64,000 bases of DNA, from NCBI RefSeq assembly GCF_025905425.1, contig NZ_CP109603.1, positions 5,410,501 through 5,474,500 on the forward strand, in the 5' to 3' direction. Of the stretch, positions 1-11,047 are shown piece by piece; within the stretch, counting starts at the first letter, position 1, and each line of letters begins with the position of its first letter. The notes below the pieces were generated by a model. It did not search any database and was not told the DNA's origin. It saw nothing but the letters and a program-made list of their open reading frames with translations. The stretch comes from Pseudomonas putida (GTDB lineage Bacteria > Pseudomonadota > Gammaproteobacteria > Pseudomonadales > Pseudomonadaceae). The position numbers and the translations under genes are program-made.

Positions 1-2
1 CC

Positions 3-1385
3 ATGACGTCGGTCACCCCGTGCGCCAGTTCTTCCAGCGAGATGAATGACTTCCTCCAGGCCCATCCGGATACGCAGTATGTCGATCTGCTGATCTCCGA
101 CATGAACGGCGTGGTACGCGGCAAGCGCATCGAGCGGGCCAGCCTGCACAAGGTGTACGAGAAAGGCATCAACCTGCCGGCGTCACTGTTTGCCCTCGAC
201 ATCAACGGCTCGACCGTCGAGAGTACCGGCCTGGGCCTGGACATCGGCGATGCCGACCGCATCTGCTACCCAATCCCCGGCACGCTGTGCAACGAGCCGT
301 GGCAAAAACGCCCCACCGCTCAGCTGCTGATGACCATGCATGAGATCGAAGGCCAGCCCTTCTTCGCCGACCCGCGCGAAGTGCTGCGCCAGGTGGTGAG
401 CAAGTTCGACGACCTGGGCCTGGATATCTGCGCCGCATTCGAGCTCGAGTTCTACCTGATCGACCAGGACAACCTCAACGGCCGCCCGCAACCGCCGCGT
501 TCGCCCATTTCTGGCAAGCGCCCGCAGTCGACCCAGGTGTACCTGATCGACGACCTCGACGAATACGCCGACTGCCTGCAGGACATGCTCGAAGCGGCCA
601 AGGAGCAGGGCCTGCCAGCCGATGCCATCGTCAAAGAAAGTGCCCCGGCGCAGTTCGAGGTCAACCTGCACCACGTTGCCGACCCGCTGAAGGCCTGCGA
701 CTACGCGATCTTGCTCAAGCGCTTGGTCAAGAACGTCGCCTACGACCATGAAATGGACACCACGTTCATGGCCAAGCCCTACCCGGGCCAGGCGGGCAAT
801 GGCCTTCATGTGCACATCTCGCTGTTGGACAAGAAAACTGGCAAGAACATCTTCGCCAATAGCGACCCGCTGCAAAGCGACGCGCTGCGCCACGCCATCG
901 GTGGCGTGCTGGAGACCATGCCAGCGTCGATGGCCTTCCTGTGCCCGAACATCAACTCCTACCGCCGCTTCGGTGCGCAGTTCTACGTCCCCAATGCGCC
1001 GAGCTGGGGCCTGGACAACCGTACCGTGGCGGTCCGCGTGCCGACCGACAGCAGCGAAAACGTGCGCATCGAGCACCGTGTGGCCGGCGCCGACGCCAAC
1101 CCGTACCTGATGCTCGCGGCCATTCTCGCTGGCATTCACCACGGCCTTACCAGCAAGGTCGAGCCGGGTGAGCCCATTGAAGGCAACTCGTACGAACAAC
1201 TGGAACAGAGCCTGCCGAACAACCTGCGTGACGCCCTGCGCGCGCTGGATGACAGCGAAGTGCTCAATCAATACATCAGCCCGGACTACATCGATATCTT
1301 CGTCGCCTGCAAGGAAAGCGAGCTGGCCGAGTTTGAAGTGTCGATTTCCGACCTTGAGTACAACTGGTACCTGCACACGGTGTAA
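3..1385 (+). CDS. puuA: Gamma-glutamylpolyamine synthetase (glutamine synthetase family)
   Basis: A 460-residue glutamine-synthetase-fold ligase that most likely joins glutamate to putrescine or another polyamine using ATP, the first step of the gamma-glutamylated polyamine route. The N-terminal beta-grasp part holds VDLLISDMNGVVRGKR (about residues 27-42). The catalytic part carries AAFELEFYLI (about 143), KESAPAQFEVNLHH (about 212), NGLHVHIS (about 265) and the late arginine-rich block ENVRIEHRVAGADANPYL (about 352). Start and length match Pseudomonas PuuA/SpuI proteins, so the gene looks complete although it begins at the window edge; its promoter lies outside. It ends 4 bp before the PuuD-like gene, which supports the polyamine assignment over nitrogen-assimilating GlnA. 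The exact amine substrate is inferred. Confidence 0.9.
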   Translation: MTSVTPCASSSSEMNDFLQAHPDTQYVDLLISDMNGVVRGKRIERASLHKVYEKGINLPASLFALDINGSTVESTGLGLDIGDADRICYPIPGTLCNEPWQKRPTAQLLMTMHEIEGQPFFADPREVLRQVVSKFDDLGLDICAAFELEFYLIDQDNLNGRPQPPRSPISGKRPQSTQVYLIDDLDEYADCLQDMLEAAKEQGLPADAIVKESAPAQFEVNLHHVADPLKACDYAILLKRLVKNVAYDHEMDTTFMAKPYPGQAGNGLHVHISLLDKKTGKNIFANSDPLQSDALRHAIGGVLETMPASMAFLCPNINSYRRFGAQFYVPNAPSWGLDNRTVAVRVPTDSSENVRIEHRVAGADANPYLMLAAILAGIHHGLTSKVEPGEPIEGNSYEQLEQSLPNNLRDALRALDDSEVLNQYISPDYIDIFVACKESELAEFEVSISDLEYNWYLHTV

Positions 1386-1389
1386 GCCC

Positions 1390-2163
1390 ATGAGCGCAAA
1401 TGCGGTCCCCTTGATCGGTATCAGCGCCTGCCGCCAGCAGGTGGGGAAGAACTCGTCGCACACGGTGGGCGACAAGTATGTCGAGGCGGCCGGCTTTGCC
1501 GGGCTGCCGCTGATTTTGCCGGCGCGAGACGGGGGCAGTGATACCCCGGCGCTGCTGGCCCAGCTCGACGGCATTCTTTTTACCGGCTCGCCTTCAAATA
1601 TCGAACCGCATCATTACAATGGCGCCCCCAGCACGGAGGGTACCCGGCATGATCGCGCGCGCGATCGCCTGACCCTGCCGCTGCTGCAGGCGGCCATTGC
1701 CGCCGGTGTGCCGGTGTTGTGCATCTGCCGTGGGTTTCAGGAATTGAATGTGGCCCTTGGCGGCACCTTGCACCAGCGTGTGCAGGAGCTGCCTGGCTAC
1801 CTTGACCACCGCGAACCTGAGGACGCACCCCTGGAGGTGCAATACGGCCCTCGCCACCCTGTCGGCATCGAGCCTGGCGGGTTGTTCGAGCGCCTGGGCC
1901 TGGCTGCGCAATTCGAGGTCAACTCGTTGCACAGCCAGGGCATCGATCGCCTGGCCCCTGGGCTGCGCGTCGAAGCACGGGCCCCGGATGGCCTGATCGA
2001 AGCGGTGTCGATGCCGGATGCGCCGGGCTTCGTGCTTGGCGTGCAGTGGCACCCAGAATGGCGTTTCGCCGAAAACCCGGTCTCCCGGCGCCTTTTCCAG
2101 GCATTCCGTGAGGCCTGTATTGCCCATGCTGCACGGGAGGGTACGCGCCAGAAGGCATTCTGA
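1390..2163 (+). CDS. puuD: Gamma-glutamyl-gamma-aminobutyrate hydrolase (class I glutamine amidotransferase-like)
   Basis: A 257-residue class-I amidotransferase-fold hydrolase, expected to cleave gamma-glutamyl-GABA to glutamate and GABA and so release the glutamate added by PuuA. The nucleophile elbow is CICRGFQELN with the likely catalytic Cys113, and the dyad partner is in VQWHPEW (His221, Glu223). I chose the ATG at 1390, four bases after the puuA stop, because it gives the family N-terminus (PLIGISACRQ); the open frame extends further upstream inside puuA without support. It is co-transcribed with puuA and followed by a permease. PuuD-type function is strongly suggested by context; other amidotransferase-like hydrolases share the fold. 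Confidence 0.87.
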   Translation: MSANAVPLIGISACRQQVGKNSSHTVGDKYVEAAGFAGLPLILPARDGGSDTPALLAQLDGILFTGSPSNIEPHHYNGAPSTEGTRHDRARDRLTLPLLQAAIAAGVPVLCICRGFQELNVALGGTLHQRVQELPGYLDHREPEDAPLEVQYGPRHPVGIEPGGLFERLGLAAQFEVNSLHSQGIDRLAPGLRVEARAPDGLIEAVSMPDAPGFVLGVQWHPEWRFAENPVSRRLFQAFREACIAHAAREGTRQKAF

Positions 2164-2220
2164 CGTCACCCGAAAGTCTCGGATGACGCACCCCCTGTTG
2201 CAAGCTTTCAATGAGTGAAA

Positions 2221-2244
2221 GCGGGCCTTGTACGCAAGGCCCGC
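2221..2244 (+). terminator. Perfect hairpin between puuD and the permease gene
   Basis: A perfect 10-bp stem (GCGGGCCTTG / CAAGGCCCGC) with loop TACG sits 58 bp after the puuD stop and 33 bp before the permease start. No T-run follows on the plus strand, so it may be a weak or Rho-assisted terminator, an mRNA-stabilising hairpin or an attenuator. Confidence 0.45.
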
Positions 2245-2276
2245 GAAAACAATTCCAAAATTTACGGCAAATACTC

Positions 2277-3818
2277 ATGAGCGATTACACAGAAGCCGGC
2301 CGCCCACCCGATGTGGCGGCCGACGCGGACAACACCCAGCGCAGCAAGGGCTTGGCCAAAGGCCGCCTGGGTTTGCTGGCCAGCGTGGTGCTGGGCATTT
2401 CCACCATCGCCCCGGTCTATACCCTGACTGGCGCGCTTGGCCCTACCGTGCGAGAGGTCGGTGCCCACCTGCCTGCGGTGTTTATCGTCGGCTTCCTGCC
2501 GATGCTGCTGGTCGCCCTTGGCTATCGCGAGCTGAATTCGGCGGAGCCGGACAGCGGCACCTCGTTCACCTGGTCGGCGCGTGCCTTCGGCCCGATGATC
2601 GGCTGGATCGGGGGCTGGGGGCTGGTGGTCGCCACCACCATCGTGCTGTCGAACCTGGCCGGTGTGGCGGTCGATTTCTTCTACCTGTTCCTCGGCCAGA
2701 TCACCGGCAACCATGGCCTGGCGGCCTTGGCGGATAACCTGGTGATCAACATCGCCACCTGTTGCGTGTTCATCGCCCTGGCGGTGTGGATCTGCTGTCG
2801 CGGCATCGCCACCACCATGACGGTGCAGTATGGCCTGGTGGCCTTGCAGTTGCTGGTGCTGATCGGCTTTGCCTTCGCCGCCTTCGGTGGTACCACTGCG
2901 CCGCCACCGCTGGAATTCGATTTTGCCTGGTTCAACCCGTTCGGTGTCGAGTCGTTCTCGGCCTTTGCCGCGGGGTTGTCGCTGTCGATCTTCATCTTCT
3001 GGGGTTGGGACACGTGCCTGACTGTGAGCGAAGAGTCGGTGGGCAGCGAAGAGGTGCCCGGCAAGGCCGCCACTTGGACCGTGATGTTGATCCTTGGCCT
3101 GTACCTGTTCACCGCTATCGCCACCCTGCAGTTTGCCGGTATCAGTGAAACGGGCCTGGGCCTGAACAACCCGCGCATCCAGGAGAACGTCTTTGCCCAC
3201 CTGGCCGGCCCGGTCATGGGGCCGCTGGCGATCCTGATGTCCATCGCCGTGCTGGCCAGCACCGCAGCGTCGCTGCAGTCGACCTTCGTGGCACCGGCGC
3301 GCACCCTGTTGGCCATGGGTTATTACGGTGCGGTACCGCAGAAGTTCGCCAGCGTCTGCCCGCGTTCGCAAACCCCGCGCTACGCCACCATCTGCGCCGG
3401 CCTGGCGGCAGGCCTGTTCTACGTGACCATGCGTACCCTGAGCGAGAACGTGCTGGCCGATACCATCACCGCGCTGGGCATGATGATCTGCTTCTACTAC
3501 TCGCTGACCGCGTTTGCCTGCGTCTGGTATTTCCGCCACAGCCTGTTCGACAGCCTGCGCCACTTCGTCATGCGCGGCCTGTGCCCGCTGGTAGGCGGGG
3601 TGATCTTGTCGGTGATCTTCGCGCGTACCGCCATCGACAGCGCCTCGCCAGACTTCGGCAGCGGCTCGCATGTGGGCGGGTTGGGGCTGGTGTTCGTGAT
3701 TGCCGCGATCATTTCGGTGCTTGGCATCGGGCTGATGCTGCTGTCGCGCATGCGTGCGCCGGCGTACTTCCTGGGGGCTACCCTGCGTCAGCAGGCGACC
3801 CTGCCGCTGGCGGAATAA
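2277..3818 (+). CDS. APC-superfamily amino acid/polyamine permease
   Basis: A 513-residue integral inner-membrane transporter of the amino acid-polyamine-cation superfamily. A hydrophilic N-terminus of about 35 residues precedes at least twelve hydrophobic segments; the first contains LGISTIAPVYTLTGALGP, the unwound helix-1 substrate motif of APC carriers. I placed the start at the ATG at 2277 (MSDYTEAG) rather than an in-frame ATG at 2211, which would translate the hairpin. Its position behind puuA and puuD suggests import of putrescine, another polyamine or GABA; this is inferred from context. Substrate-specific residues cannot be assigned from the sequence alone. Confidence 0.82.
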   Translation: MSDYTEAGRPPDVAADADNTQRSKGLAKGRLGLLASVVLGISTIAPVYTLTGALGPTVREVGAHLPAVFIVGFLPMLLVALGYRELNSAEPDSGTSFTWSARAFGPMIGWIGGWGLVVATTIVLSNLAGVAVDFFYLFLGQITGNHGLAALADNLVINIATCCVFIALAVWICCRGIATTMTVQYGLVALQLLVLIGFAFAAFGGTTAPPPLEFDFAWFNPFGVESFSAFAAGLSLSIFIFWGWDTCLTVSEESVGSEEVPGKAATWTVMLILGLYLFTAIATLQFAGISETGLGLNNPRIQENVFAHLAGPVMGPLAILMSIAVLASTAASLQSTFVAPARTLLAMGYYGAVPQKFASVCPRSQTPRYATICAGLAAGLFYVTMRTLSENVLADTITALGMMICFYYSLTAFACVWYFRHSLFDSLRHFVMRGLCPLVGGVILSVIFARTAIDSASPDFGSGSHVGGLGLVFVIAAIISVLGIGLMLLSRMRAPAYFLGATLRQQATLPLAE

Positions 3819-3825
3819 TTGGAAG

Positions 3826-3946
3826 GGGCTGCTCTGCAGCCCATTCGCGGGCCAAGCCCGTTCCCACAGGATCACCGCTGCCGTCAATGTCGGCGCAGTA
3901 TTTGTGGGAGCGAGCTTGTCCCGCGAAAGGGCCTCGAAGAGGCCCC
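3826..3946. repeat. REP inverted pair
   Basis: Two facing, slightly diverged copies of the Pseudomonas REP palindrome (left ATTCGCGGGCCAAGCCCG, right GTGGGAGCGAGCTTGTCCCG) separated by about 45 bp, lying between the convergent permease and gmk genes. No coding potential is seen. Confidence 0.85.
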
Positions 3947-3954
3947 ATCGATCT

Positions 3955-5452
<1,498 letters not shown>

Positions 5453-5635
5453 GGGGAGTACCTCGCGTAGATGAATGAACAGGGAAGCCTCTCGGCTGCA
5501 AGGCGCAGGATTGTAGCGCAGTGGCGCCTCGGCGCCCAATCCAGCCATGTTACAGAGCGCGAAATGAGCAGTGGGAAAAGGCGACAGGCTGTCAGGGGCG
5601 CGACAATAGGCATGTCCTCCCGAGGCCGCGAGCTC

Positions 5636-5641
5636 TATAAT
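5636..5641 (+). promoter_or_regulatory. Probable sigma-70 -10 element for rph
   Basis: A perfect TATAAT lies 37 bp upstream of the rph start, in the short divergent region between yicC and rph. No convincing -35 hexamer is seen at standard spacing. Confidence 0.5.
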
Positions 5642-5677
5642 GCTCGGCAGATTCAAGTCCCAGTACAGGTATCCCAG

Positions 5678-6400
5678 ATGAAACGTCCAAGTGGTCGCGC
5701 CGCCGATCAGCTCCGCTCGATCCGCATCACCCGCAACTACACCAAGCACGCCGAAGGGTCGGTACTGGTCGAGTTCGGTGACACCAAGGTCATCTGCACG
5801 GTCAGCGTTGAAAACGGCGTGCCGCGCTTCCTCAAAGGCCAGGGCCAAGGCTGGCTGACGGCCGAGTACGGCATGCTGCCGCGCTCCACCGGTGAGCGTA
5901 ACCAGCGCGAAGCCAGCCGTGGCAAGCAGGGTGGTCGCACCCTGGAAATCCAGCGCCTGATCGGCCGCTCGCTGCGCGCCGCGCTGGACATGAGCAAGCT
6001 GGGTGACATCACCCTGTACATCGACTGCGATGTGATCCAGGCCGACGGTGGTACCCGTACCGCGTCGATCACCGGTGCGATGGTCGCGCTGTGTGACGCG
6101 CTGGCCGTGATCAAGAAGCGTGGCGGCCTCAAGGCCGGCAACCCGCTCAAGCACATGATCGCTGCGGTTTCCGTGGGCATGTATCAGGGCGAGGCAGTGC
6201 TTGACCTGGACTACCTGGAAGACTCCGCCGCCGAGACCGACCTGAACGTGGTCATGACCAGCGCCGGTGGTTTCATCGAGGTGCAGGGCACCGCCGAAGG
6301 CGCGCCGTTCCAGCCTGAAGACTTGAGTGCCATGCTCGCTGTGGCGCAGAAGGGCATGAACGAGATCTTCGAACTGCAGCAGGCCGCGCTGGCCGACTGA
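5678..6400 (+). CDS. rph: Ribonuclease PH
   Basis: A 240-residue phosphorolytic 3'-5' exoribonuclease that trims tRNA 3' ends using phosphate. It begins [15 protein letters not shown] and has [17 protein letters not shown] (about 30-46), the basic RNA-binding stretch [15 protein letters not shown] and the acidic [14 protein letters not shown] motif near residue 175. The start at 5678 is the family start; longer in-frame options reach into the yicC promoter region. It converges on crc, with a shared bidirectional terminator between them. Confidence 0.97.
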   Translation: MKRPSGRAADQLRSIRITRNYTKHAEGSVLVEFGDTKVICTVSVENGVPRFLKGQGQGWLTAEYGMLPRSTGERNQREASRGKQGGRTLEIQRLIGRSLRAALDMSKLGDITLYIDCDVIQADGGTRTASITGAMVALCDALAVIKKRGGLKAGNPLKHMIAAVSVGMYQGEAVLDLDYLEDSAAETDLNVVMTSAGGFIEVQGTAEGAPFQPEDLSAMLAVAQKGMNEIFELQQAALAD

Positions 6401-6414
6401 CGTTTCTGTAGATG

Positions 6415-6446
6415 CGAAAAAGCCGACATCAATGTCGGCTTTTTCG
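6415..6446. terminator. Bidirectional intrinsic terminator between rph and crc
   Basis: A perfect palindrome: 15-bp arms (CGAAAAAGCCGACAT and its complement) around a 2-base CA loop. The A- and T-rich flanks give a U-run on both strands, so it serves rph on the plus strand and crc on the minus strand. Confidence 0.93.
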
Positions 6447-6460
6447 TATCTGGATGACAC

Positions 6461-7240
6461 TCAGATGGTCAACGTCCAGTCATAGTCCACGATCAGCGGC
6501 GCATGCTGCGAGAAGCGCGGCTGACGCGGCAGGCGAGCGTTACGCACGAAGCGGCGCAGGCCTGGGGTGAGGATCTGGTAGTCGAACCGGTAGCCCAGGT
6601 TGAGCATCTCGGCCTGTTCGTTGTCCGGCCACCAGCTGTACTGGTCGCCTTCACGGCTGACTTCGCGCAGGGCATCCACGTAGCCCATCTCGCCGGTGAT
6701 CGCATCCATCCAGGCGCGTTCCGGCGCCAGGAAGCCAGGCGATTGCTGGCTGTCGCGCCAGTTCTTGATGTCGAGCTTCTGCTGCGCCACGTAGAACGAG
6801 CCGCAATAAATGTATTCGCGGCGCTTGCGGCGCTGCTTGTCCAGGTACTTGGCGAAATCGTCCATCAACTTGAATTTCTGGTTCAAGTCTTCGTCGCCGT
6901 TCATGCCCGAAGGCAGCAGCAGGCTGGCAATACTGACTTTGTCGAAATCTGCTTGCAGATAACGCCCGTAGCGGTCGGCTGTCTCGAAGCCCAGGCCGGT
7001 GATGACTGCCTTGGGCTGCATGCGCGAGTACAGTGCCACGCCACCTTGGGCGGGTACCTCCGCGTCGCAGGCATAAAGGAAATAGCCATCGAGCTGGAAA
7101 GCTGGGTCGTCGAGTTCAAAGGCCGAGGCGCGGGTATCCTGAAGGCAGATGACGTCGGCATTCTGGGCTTGTAACCAGCTGAGCAATCCACGCTCGGCCG
7201 CAGCCTGAATGCCATTTACGTTCACACTGATGATCCGCAT
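6461..7240 (-). CDS. crc: Catabolite repression control protein Crc
   Basis: A 259-residue protein of the exonuclease-endonuclease-phosphatase fold, recognisable from MRIISVNVNGIQAAAERG through ICLQDTRASAF to the C-terminal PLIVDYDWTLTI. In Pseudomonas, Crc has no nuclease role; it stabilises Hfq on A-rich motifs at ribosome-binding sites of catabolic mRNAs and blocks their translation while preferred carbon is present. The start at 7240 gives the canonical length; an in-frame ATG four codons earlier is less likely. It is divergent from pyrE, as in other pseudomonads. Candidate targets of its product occur in this window at amaA, amtB and the cupin gene. Confidence 0.98.
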   Translation of the reverse strand: MRIISVNVNGIQAAAERGLLSWLQAQNADVICLQDTRASAFELDDPAFQLDGYFLYACDAEVPAQGGVALYSRMQPKAVITGLGFETADRYGRYLQADFDKVSIASLLLPSGMNGDEDLNQKFKLMDDFAKYLDKQRRKRREYIYCGSFYVAQQKLDIKNWRDSQQSPGFLAPERAWMDAITGEMGYVDALREVSREGDQYSWWPDNEQAEMLNLGYRFDYQILTPGLRRFVRNARLPRQPRFSQHAPLIVDYDWTLTI

Positions 7241-7320
7241 AAATGGCCCCAAAAATCTCGTGCGTGTATGATACCCGAGCTCAACCCATTTAGCTAAATC
7301 CGTGGTGTCCGGGACTTTCC

Positions 7321-7962
7321 ATGCAGCCGTATCAGCGCGACTTTATCCGTTTTGCCATCGATCGCGGCGTTCTGCGCTTCGGTGAATTCACCCTGAAATC
7401 GGGGCGTACCAGCCCGTACTTCTTCAATGCCGGCCTGTTCAACACAGGTTCCGCCCTAGCAGAGCTGGGGCGTTGCTACGCGGCGGCCATCGTCGACAGC
7501 AAGATCCCCTTCGACGTGCTGTTCGGCCCGGCCTACAAGGGTATCCCCCTGGCGGCGACCACCGCCGTGGCCCTGGCCGATCAGCATCAGCTCGACGTGC
7601 CGTGGTGCTTCAACCGTAAAGAAGCCAAGGATCACGGCGAAGGTGGCAGCCTGGTCGGCGCGCCTTTGGCCGGTGACGTGCTGATCATCGACGACGTGAT
7701 CACGGCCGGCACGGCCATCCGCGAGGTCATGCAGATCATCAATGCCCAGCAGGCCAAGGCCGCTGGCGTGCTGATCGCGCTGAACCGCGAAGAGCGCGGC
7801 AATGGCGAGCTGTCGGCGATCCAGGAAGTGGAGCGTGACTTCGGTATTCCGGTGGTCAGCATCGTTTCGCTGACCCAAGTGCTGGAGTTTTTGGCGGATG
7901 ATCCGCAGCTCAAGCAGCATCTGCCGGCCGTTGAGGCGTATCGGGCGCAGTACGGGATTTGA
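7321..7962 (+). CDS. pyrE: Orotate phosphoribosyltransferase
   Basis: A 213-residue enzyme converting orotate and PRPP to orotidine monophosphate in pyrimidine synthesis. The PRPP-binding loop [16 protein letters not shown] starts near residue 120, and the flexible catalytic loop [13 protein letters not shown] lies near residues 98-110. Length and the start [16 protein letters not shown] are typical. It is divergent from crc across 80 bp and followed by an intrinsic terminator. Confidence 0.97.
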   Translation: MQPYQRDFIRFAIDRGVLRFGEFTLKSGRTSPYFFNAGLFNTGSALAELGRCYAAAIVDSKIPFDVLFGPAYKGIPLAATTAVALADQHQLDVPWCFNRKEAKDHGEGGSLVGAPLAGDVLIIDDVITAGTAIREVMQIINAQQAKAAGVLIALNREERGNGELSAIQEVERDFGIPVVSIVSLTQVLEFLADDPQLKQHLPAVEAYRAQYGI

Positions 7963-7978
7963 TCTCGGCCCGGTAATG

Positions 7979-8010
7979 AAAAAGGCGACCTTTGCGGGTC
8001 GCCTTTTTTT
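7979..8010 (+). terminator. Intrinsic terminator of pyrE
   Basis: The stem AAAAGGCGACC / GGTCGCCTTTT with a 6-base loop is followed by a run of seven T, beginning 16 bp after the pyrE stop. Confidence 0.92.
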
Positions 8011-8016
8011 GTTTCT

Positions 8017-8130
8017 GCCTGTTCCGGCCTCTTCGCGGGGCAAGCCCGCTCCCACAAGACCTCCGCTGAACCTGAATTCAGCGGGCATCCTGTGGGAGCG
8101 GGCTTGCCCCGCGAAGAGGCCGGAACAGGC
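8017..8130. repeat. REP inverted pair
   Basis: Two full REP units (TTCGCGGGGCAAGCCCGCTC and its reverse complement), with outer GTTCCGGCCTC / GAGGCCGGAAC arms, face each other around a short AT-richer centre. The pair lies between convergent pyrE and argB and could fold as one very long hairpin. Confidence 0.92.
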
Positions 8131-8141
8131 TAAGCAATCAC

Positions 8142-9077
<936 letters not shown>

Positions 9078-10475
9078 TCAGAACGGCAGTTGCAGCTCAG
9101 GGGCAACCCGCAGCAACTGGGCGCGGAAAACATCCTTGATACGTTGCAATTCGGCGTCGCTGTCGGCCTCGAAGCGCAGCACCAGCACCGGGGTGGTGTT
9201 GGAGGCGCGTACCAGGCCCCAGCCGTGGGTGTAGTCGACCCGCACACCGTCGATGGTGGTCAGGTTGGCTGCGCCCCAGTCGGCGTCGCGTTGCAGTGCA
9301 TCAATGATGCTGAATTTACCCTCGTCGGTCACATCAATATTGATTTCCGGCGTGGAAATATCGTTCGGGAACGCCGCGAACAAGCTTTCGGCGTCCTGGT
9401 CGGCCTTGCTGAGGATCTCCAGCAGGCGCGCGGCACTGTAGATGCCGTCATCGAAACCGTACCAGCGTTCCTTGATAAAGATGTGCCCGCTCATCTCGCC
9501 GGCCAGCAAGGAGCCGGTCTGCTTCATCTTCTTCTTGATCAACGAATGGCCGGTCTTCCACATCAAGGCTCGGCCGCCGTGCTGTTCGATCAGCGGGGTC
9601 AGGCGACGGGTGCATTTGACGTCGAAGATGATCTCGGCGCCCGGATTACGCGACAGCACGTCCTGGGCAAACAGCATCAACAGGCGGTCGGGGTAGACGA
9701 TGGTGCCGGTGTTGCTCACCACACCTACACGGTCGCCGTCGCCATCGAAGGCCAGGCCGATGTCGGCACCGGTTTGCTTGACCTTGGCGATCAGGTCTTC
9801 GAGGTTCTCCGGCTTGCCCGGGTCCGGGTGGTGGTTGGGGAAGTTGCCATCCACCTCGCAGAACAGCGGGATGACCTCGCAGCCGAGGGCTTCGATCAAC
9901 TGCGGGGCGATGACGCCGGCAGCGCCGTTGCCGCAATCCACCACGACCTTGAGCTTTTTCGCAAGCTTCACGTCACGGGTGATCTGCTGGAAGTAGCGCT
10001 CGAGGATCTCGACCTTTTCCACTCGGCCTTCGCCACGGGTCAGGTCATTGGTCTTGAGGCGGGTCAGCAGGGCCTGGATCTGTTCGTTGGCCAGGGTGTC
10101 GCCAGCAATGACGATCTTGAAACCGTTGTAGTCCGACGGGTTGTGGCTGCCGGTGAGCATCACCCCCGACTTGCCGGCCAGCACGTTGGCGGCGTAATAC
10201 AGCGCCGGGGTCGGCACCAGGCCCACGTCGCTCACCTGGCAACCCGCGTCGGCCAGGCCTTTGATCAGCTGCTCGACCAGCATCGGGCCGGACAGGCGGC
10301 CATCGCGGCCCACGGAGATCTGTGGCTCGCCCTGGGCGAGGGTCTGGGCGCCGATGGCGCGGCCGATCCAGTAGGCGGTTTCGGCATGGAGGGTCTTGCC
10401 GACCACGCCGCGGATGTCATAAGCGCGGAAAATGCTGTCCGGCAGTGCGGGGACCAGCTGGGCCATTTCGTTCAT
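9078..10475 (-). CDS. algC: Phosphomannomutase/phosphoglucomutase
   Basis: A 465-residue alpha-D-phosphohexomutase interconverting 6- and 1-phosphates of mannose and glucose, which feeds alginate, LPS and rhamnolipid precursors. The catalytic phosphoserine loop LTGSHNPSDYNG puts Ser at about 110, the metal loop is AFDGDGDRVG (about 243), the sugar-specificity loop is GEMSGHIF, and the phosphate-binding loop is RASNTTPVLVLR near the end. I chose the ATG at 10475 because a GGAG lies 9 bases upstream; ATGs at 10490 and 10466 are alternatives. It is followed by argB. Confidence 0.95.
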   Translation of the reverse strand: MNEMAQLVPALPDSIFRAYDIRGVVGKTLHAETAYWIGRAIGAQTLAQGEPQISVGRDGRLSGPMLVEQLIKGLADAGCQVSDVGLVPTPALYYAANVLAGKSGVMLTGSHNPSDYNGFKIVIAGDTLANEQIQALLTRLKTNDLTRGEGRVEKVEILERYFQQITRDVKLAKKLKVVVDCGNGAAGVIAPQLIEALGCEVIPLFCEVDGNFPNHHPDPGKPENLEDLIAKVKQTGADIGLAFDGDGDRVGVVSNTGTIVYPDRLLMLFAQDVLSRNPGAEIIFDVKCTRRLTPLIEQHGGRALMWKTGHSLIKKKMKQTGSLLAGEMSGHIFIKERWYGFDDGIYSAARLLEILSKADQDAESLFAAFPNDISTPEINIDVTDEGKFSIIDALQRDADWGAANLTTIDGVRVDYTHGWGLVRASNTTPVLVLRFEADSDAELQRIKDVFRAQLLRVAPELQLPF

Positions 10476-10586
10476 CTCTGGAAGCTCCATTAGTCAAAGG
10501 CTGTCTGGGCAGGCGCAAACTGAACGCTTGGACGGTGGTTTCGCCAGAGAGTTCGCCATCCTTGGCCTGAACGGTCAGCTGTCGGC

Positions 10587-11042
10587 TCAGTGGCTGCCTG
10601 AGTGGCCGAAACCGCCAGTGCCACGCTGGCTTTCATCAAAGGTTTCGACGATGTCGAAATGCGCCTGTACCACCGGCACCAGCACCAATTGGGCGATGCG
10701 CTCGCCAATGGCGATGGTGAACGGGGTGTTGCCGCGGTTCCAGCACGACACCATCAGCTCGCCCTGGTAGTCCGAGTCGATCAGGCCGACCAGGTTGCCC
10801 AGCACGATGCCGTGCTTATGGCCCAGGCCCGAGCGCGGCAGGATCATGGCCGCCAGGCCCGGGTCGCCGATGTAGATCGACAGACCGGTGGGGATCAGCA
10901 GGGTCTGGCCCGGCTCAAGGACGGTGTCCTCCTTGAGCAGGGCGCGCAGGTCCAGCCCGGCGGAGCCAGGGGTGGCGTACTGCGGCAGGGGGAATTCGGT
11001 GCCCAGGCGTGGGTCGAGGATCTTGGCTTGAAGAGCGTGCAT
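10587..11042 (-). CDS. dut: Deoxyuridine 5'-triphosphate nucleotidohydrolase (dUTPase)
   Basis: A 151-residue homotrimeric dUTPase that hydrolyses dUTP to dUMP and keeps uracil out of DNA. Family motifs are in order: [11 protein letters not shown] (1), [15 protein letters not shown] (2), [11 protein letters not shown] (3), [10 protein letters not shown] (4) and the C-terminal [10 protein letters not shown] (5) that closes over the active site. The start ([10 protein letters not shown]) lies 5 bp after the coaBC stop on the same strand, the usual dfp-dut arrangement. Confidence 0.97.
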   Translation of the reverse strand: MHALQAKILDPRLGTEFPLPQYATPGSAGLDLRALLKEDTVLEPGQTLLIPTGLSIYIGDPGLAAMILPRSGLGHKHGIVLGNLVGLIDSDYQGELMVSCWNRGNTPFTIAIGERIAQLVLVPVVQAHFDIVETFDESQRGTGGFGHSGSH

Positions 11043-11047
11043 GTAAC

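Noticed and set aside
1652..1667. GATCGCGCGCGCGATC palindrome inside puuD
   Set aside because: It lies within well-conserved coding sequence and is explained by high GC codon use; no regulatory context.
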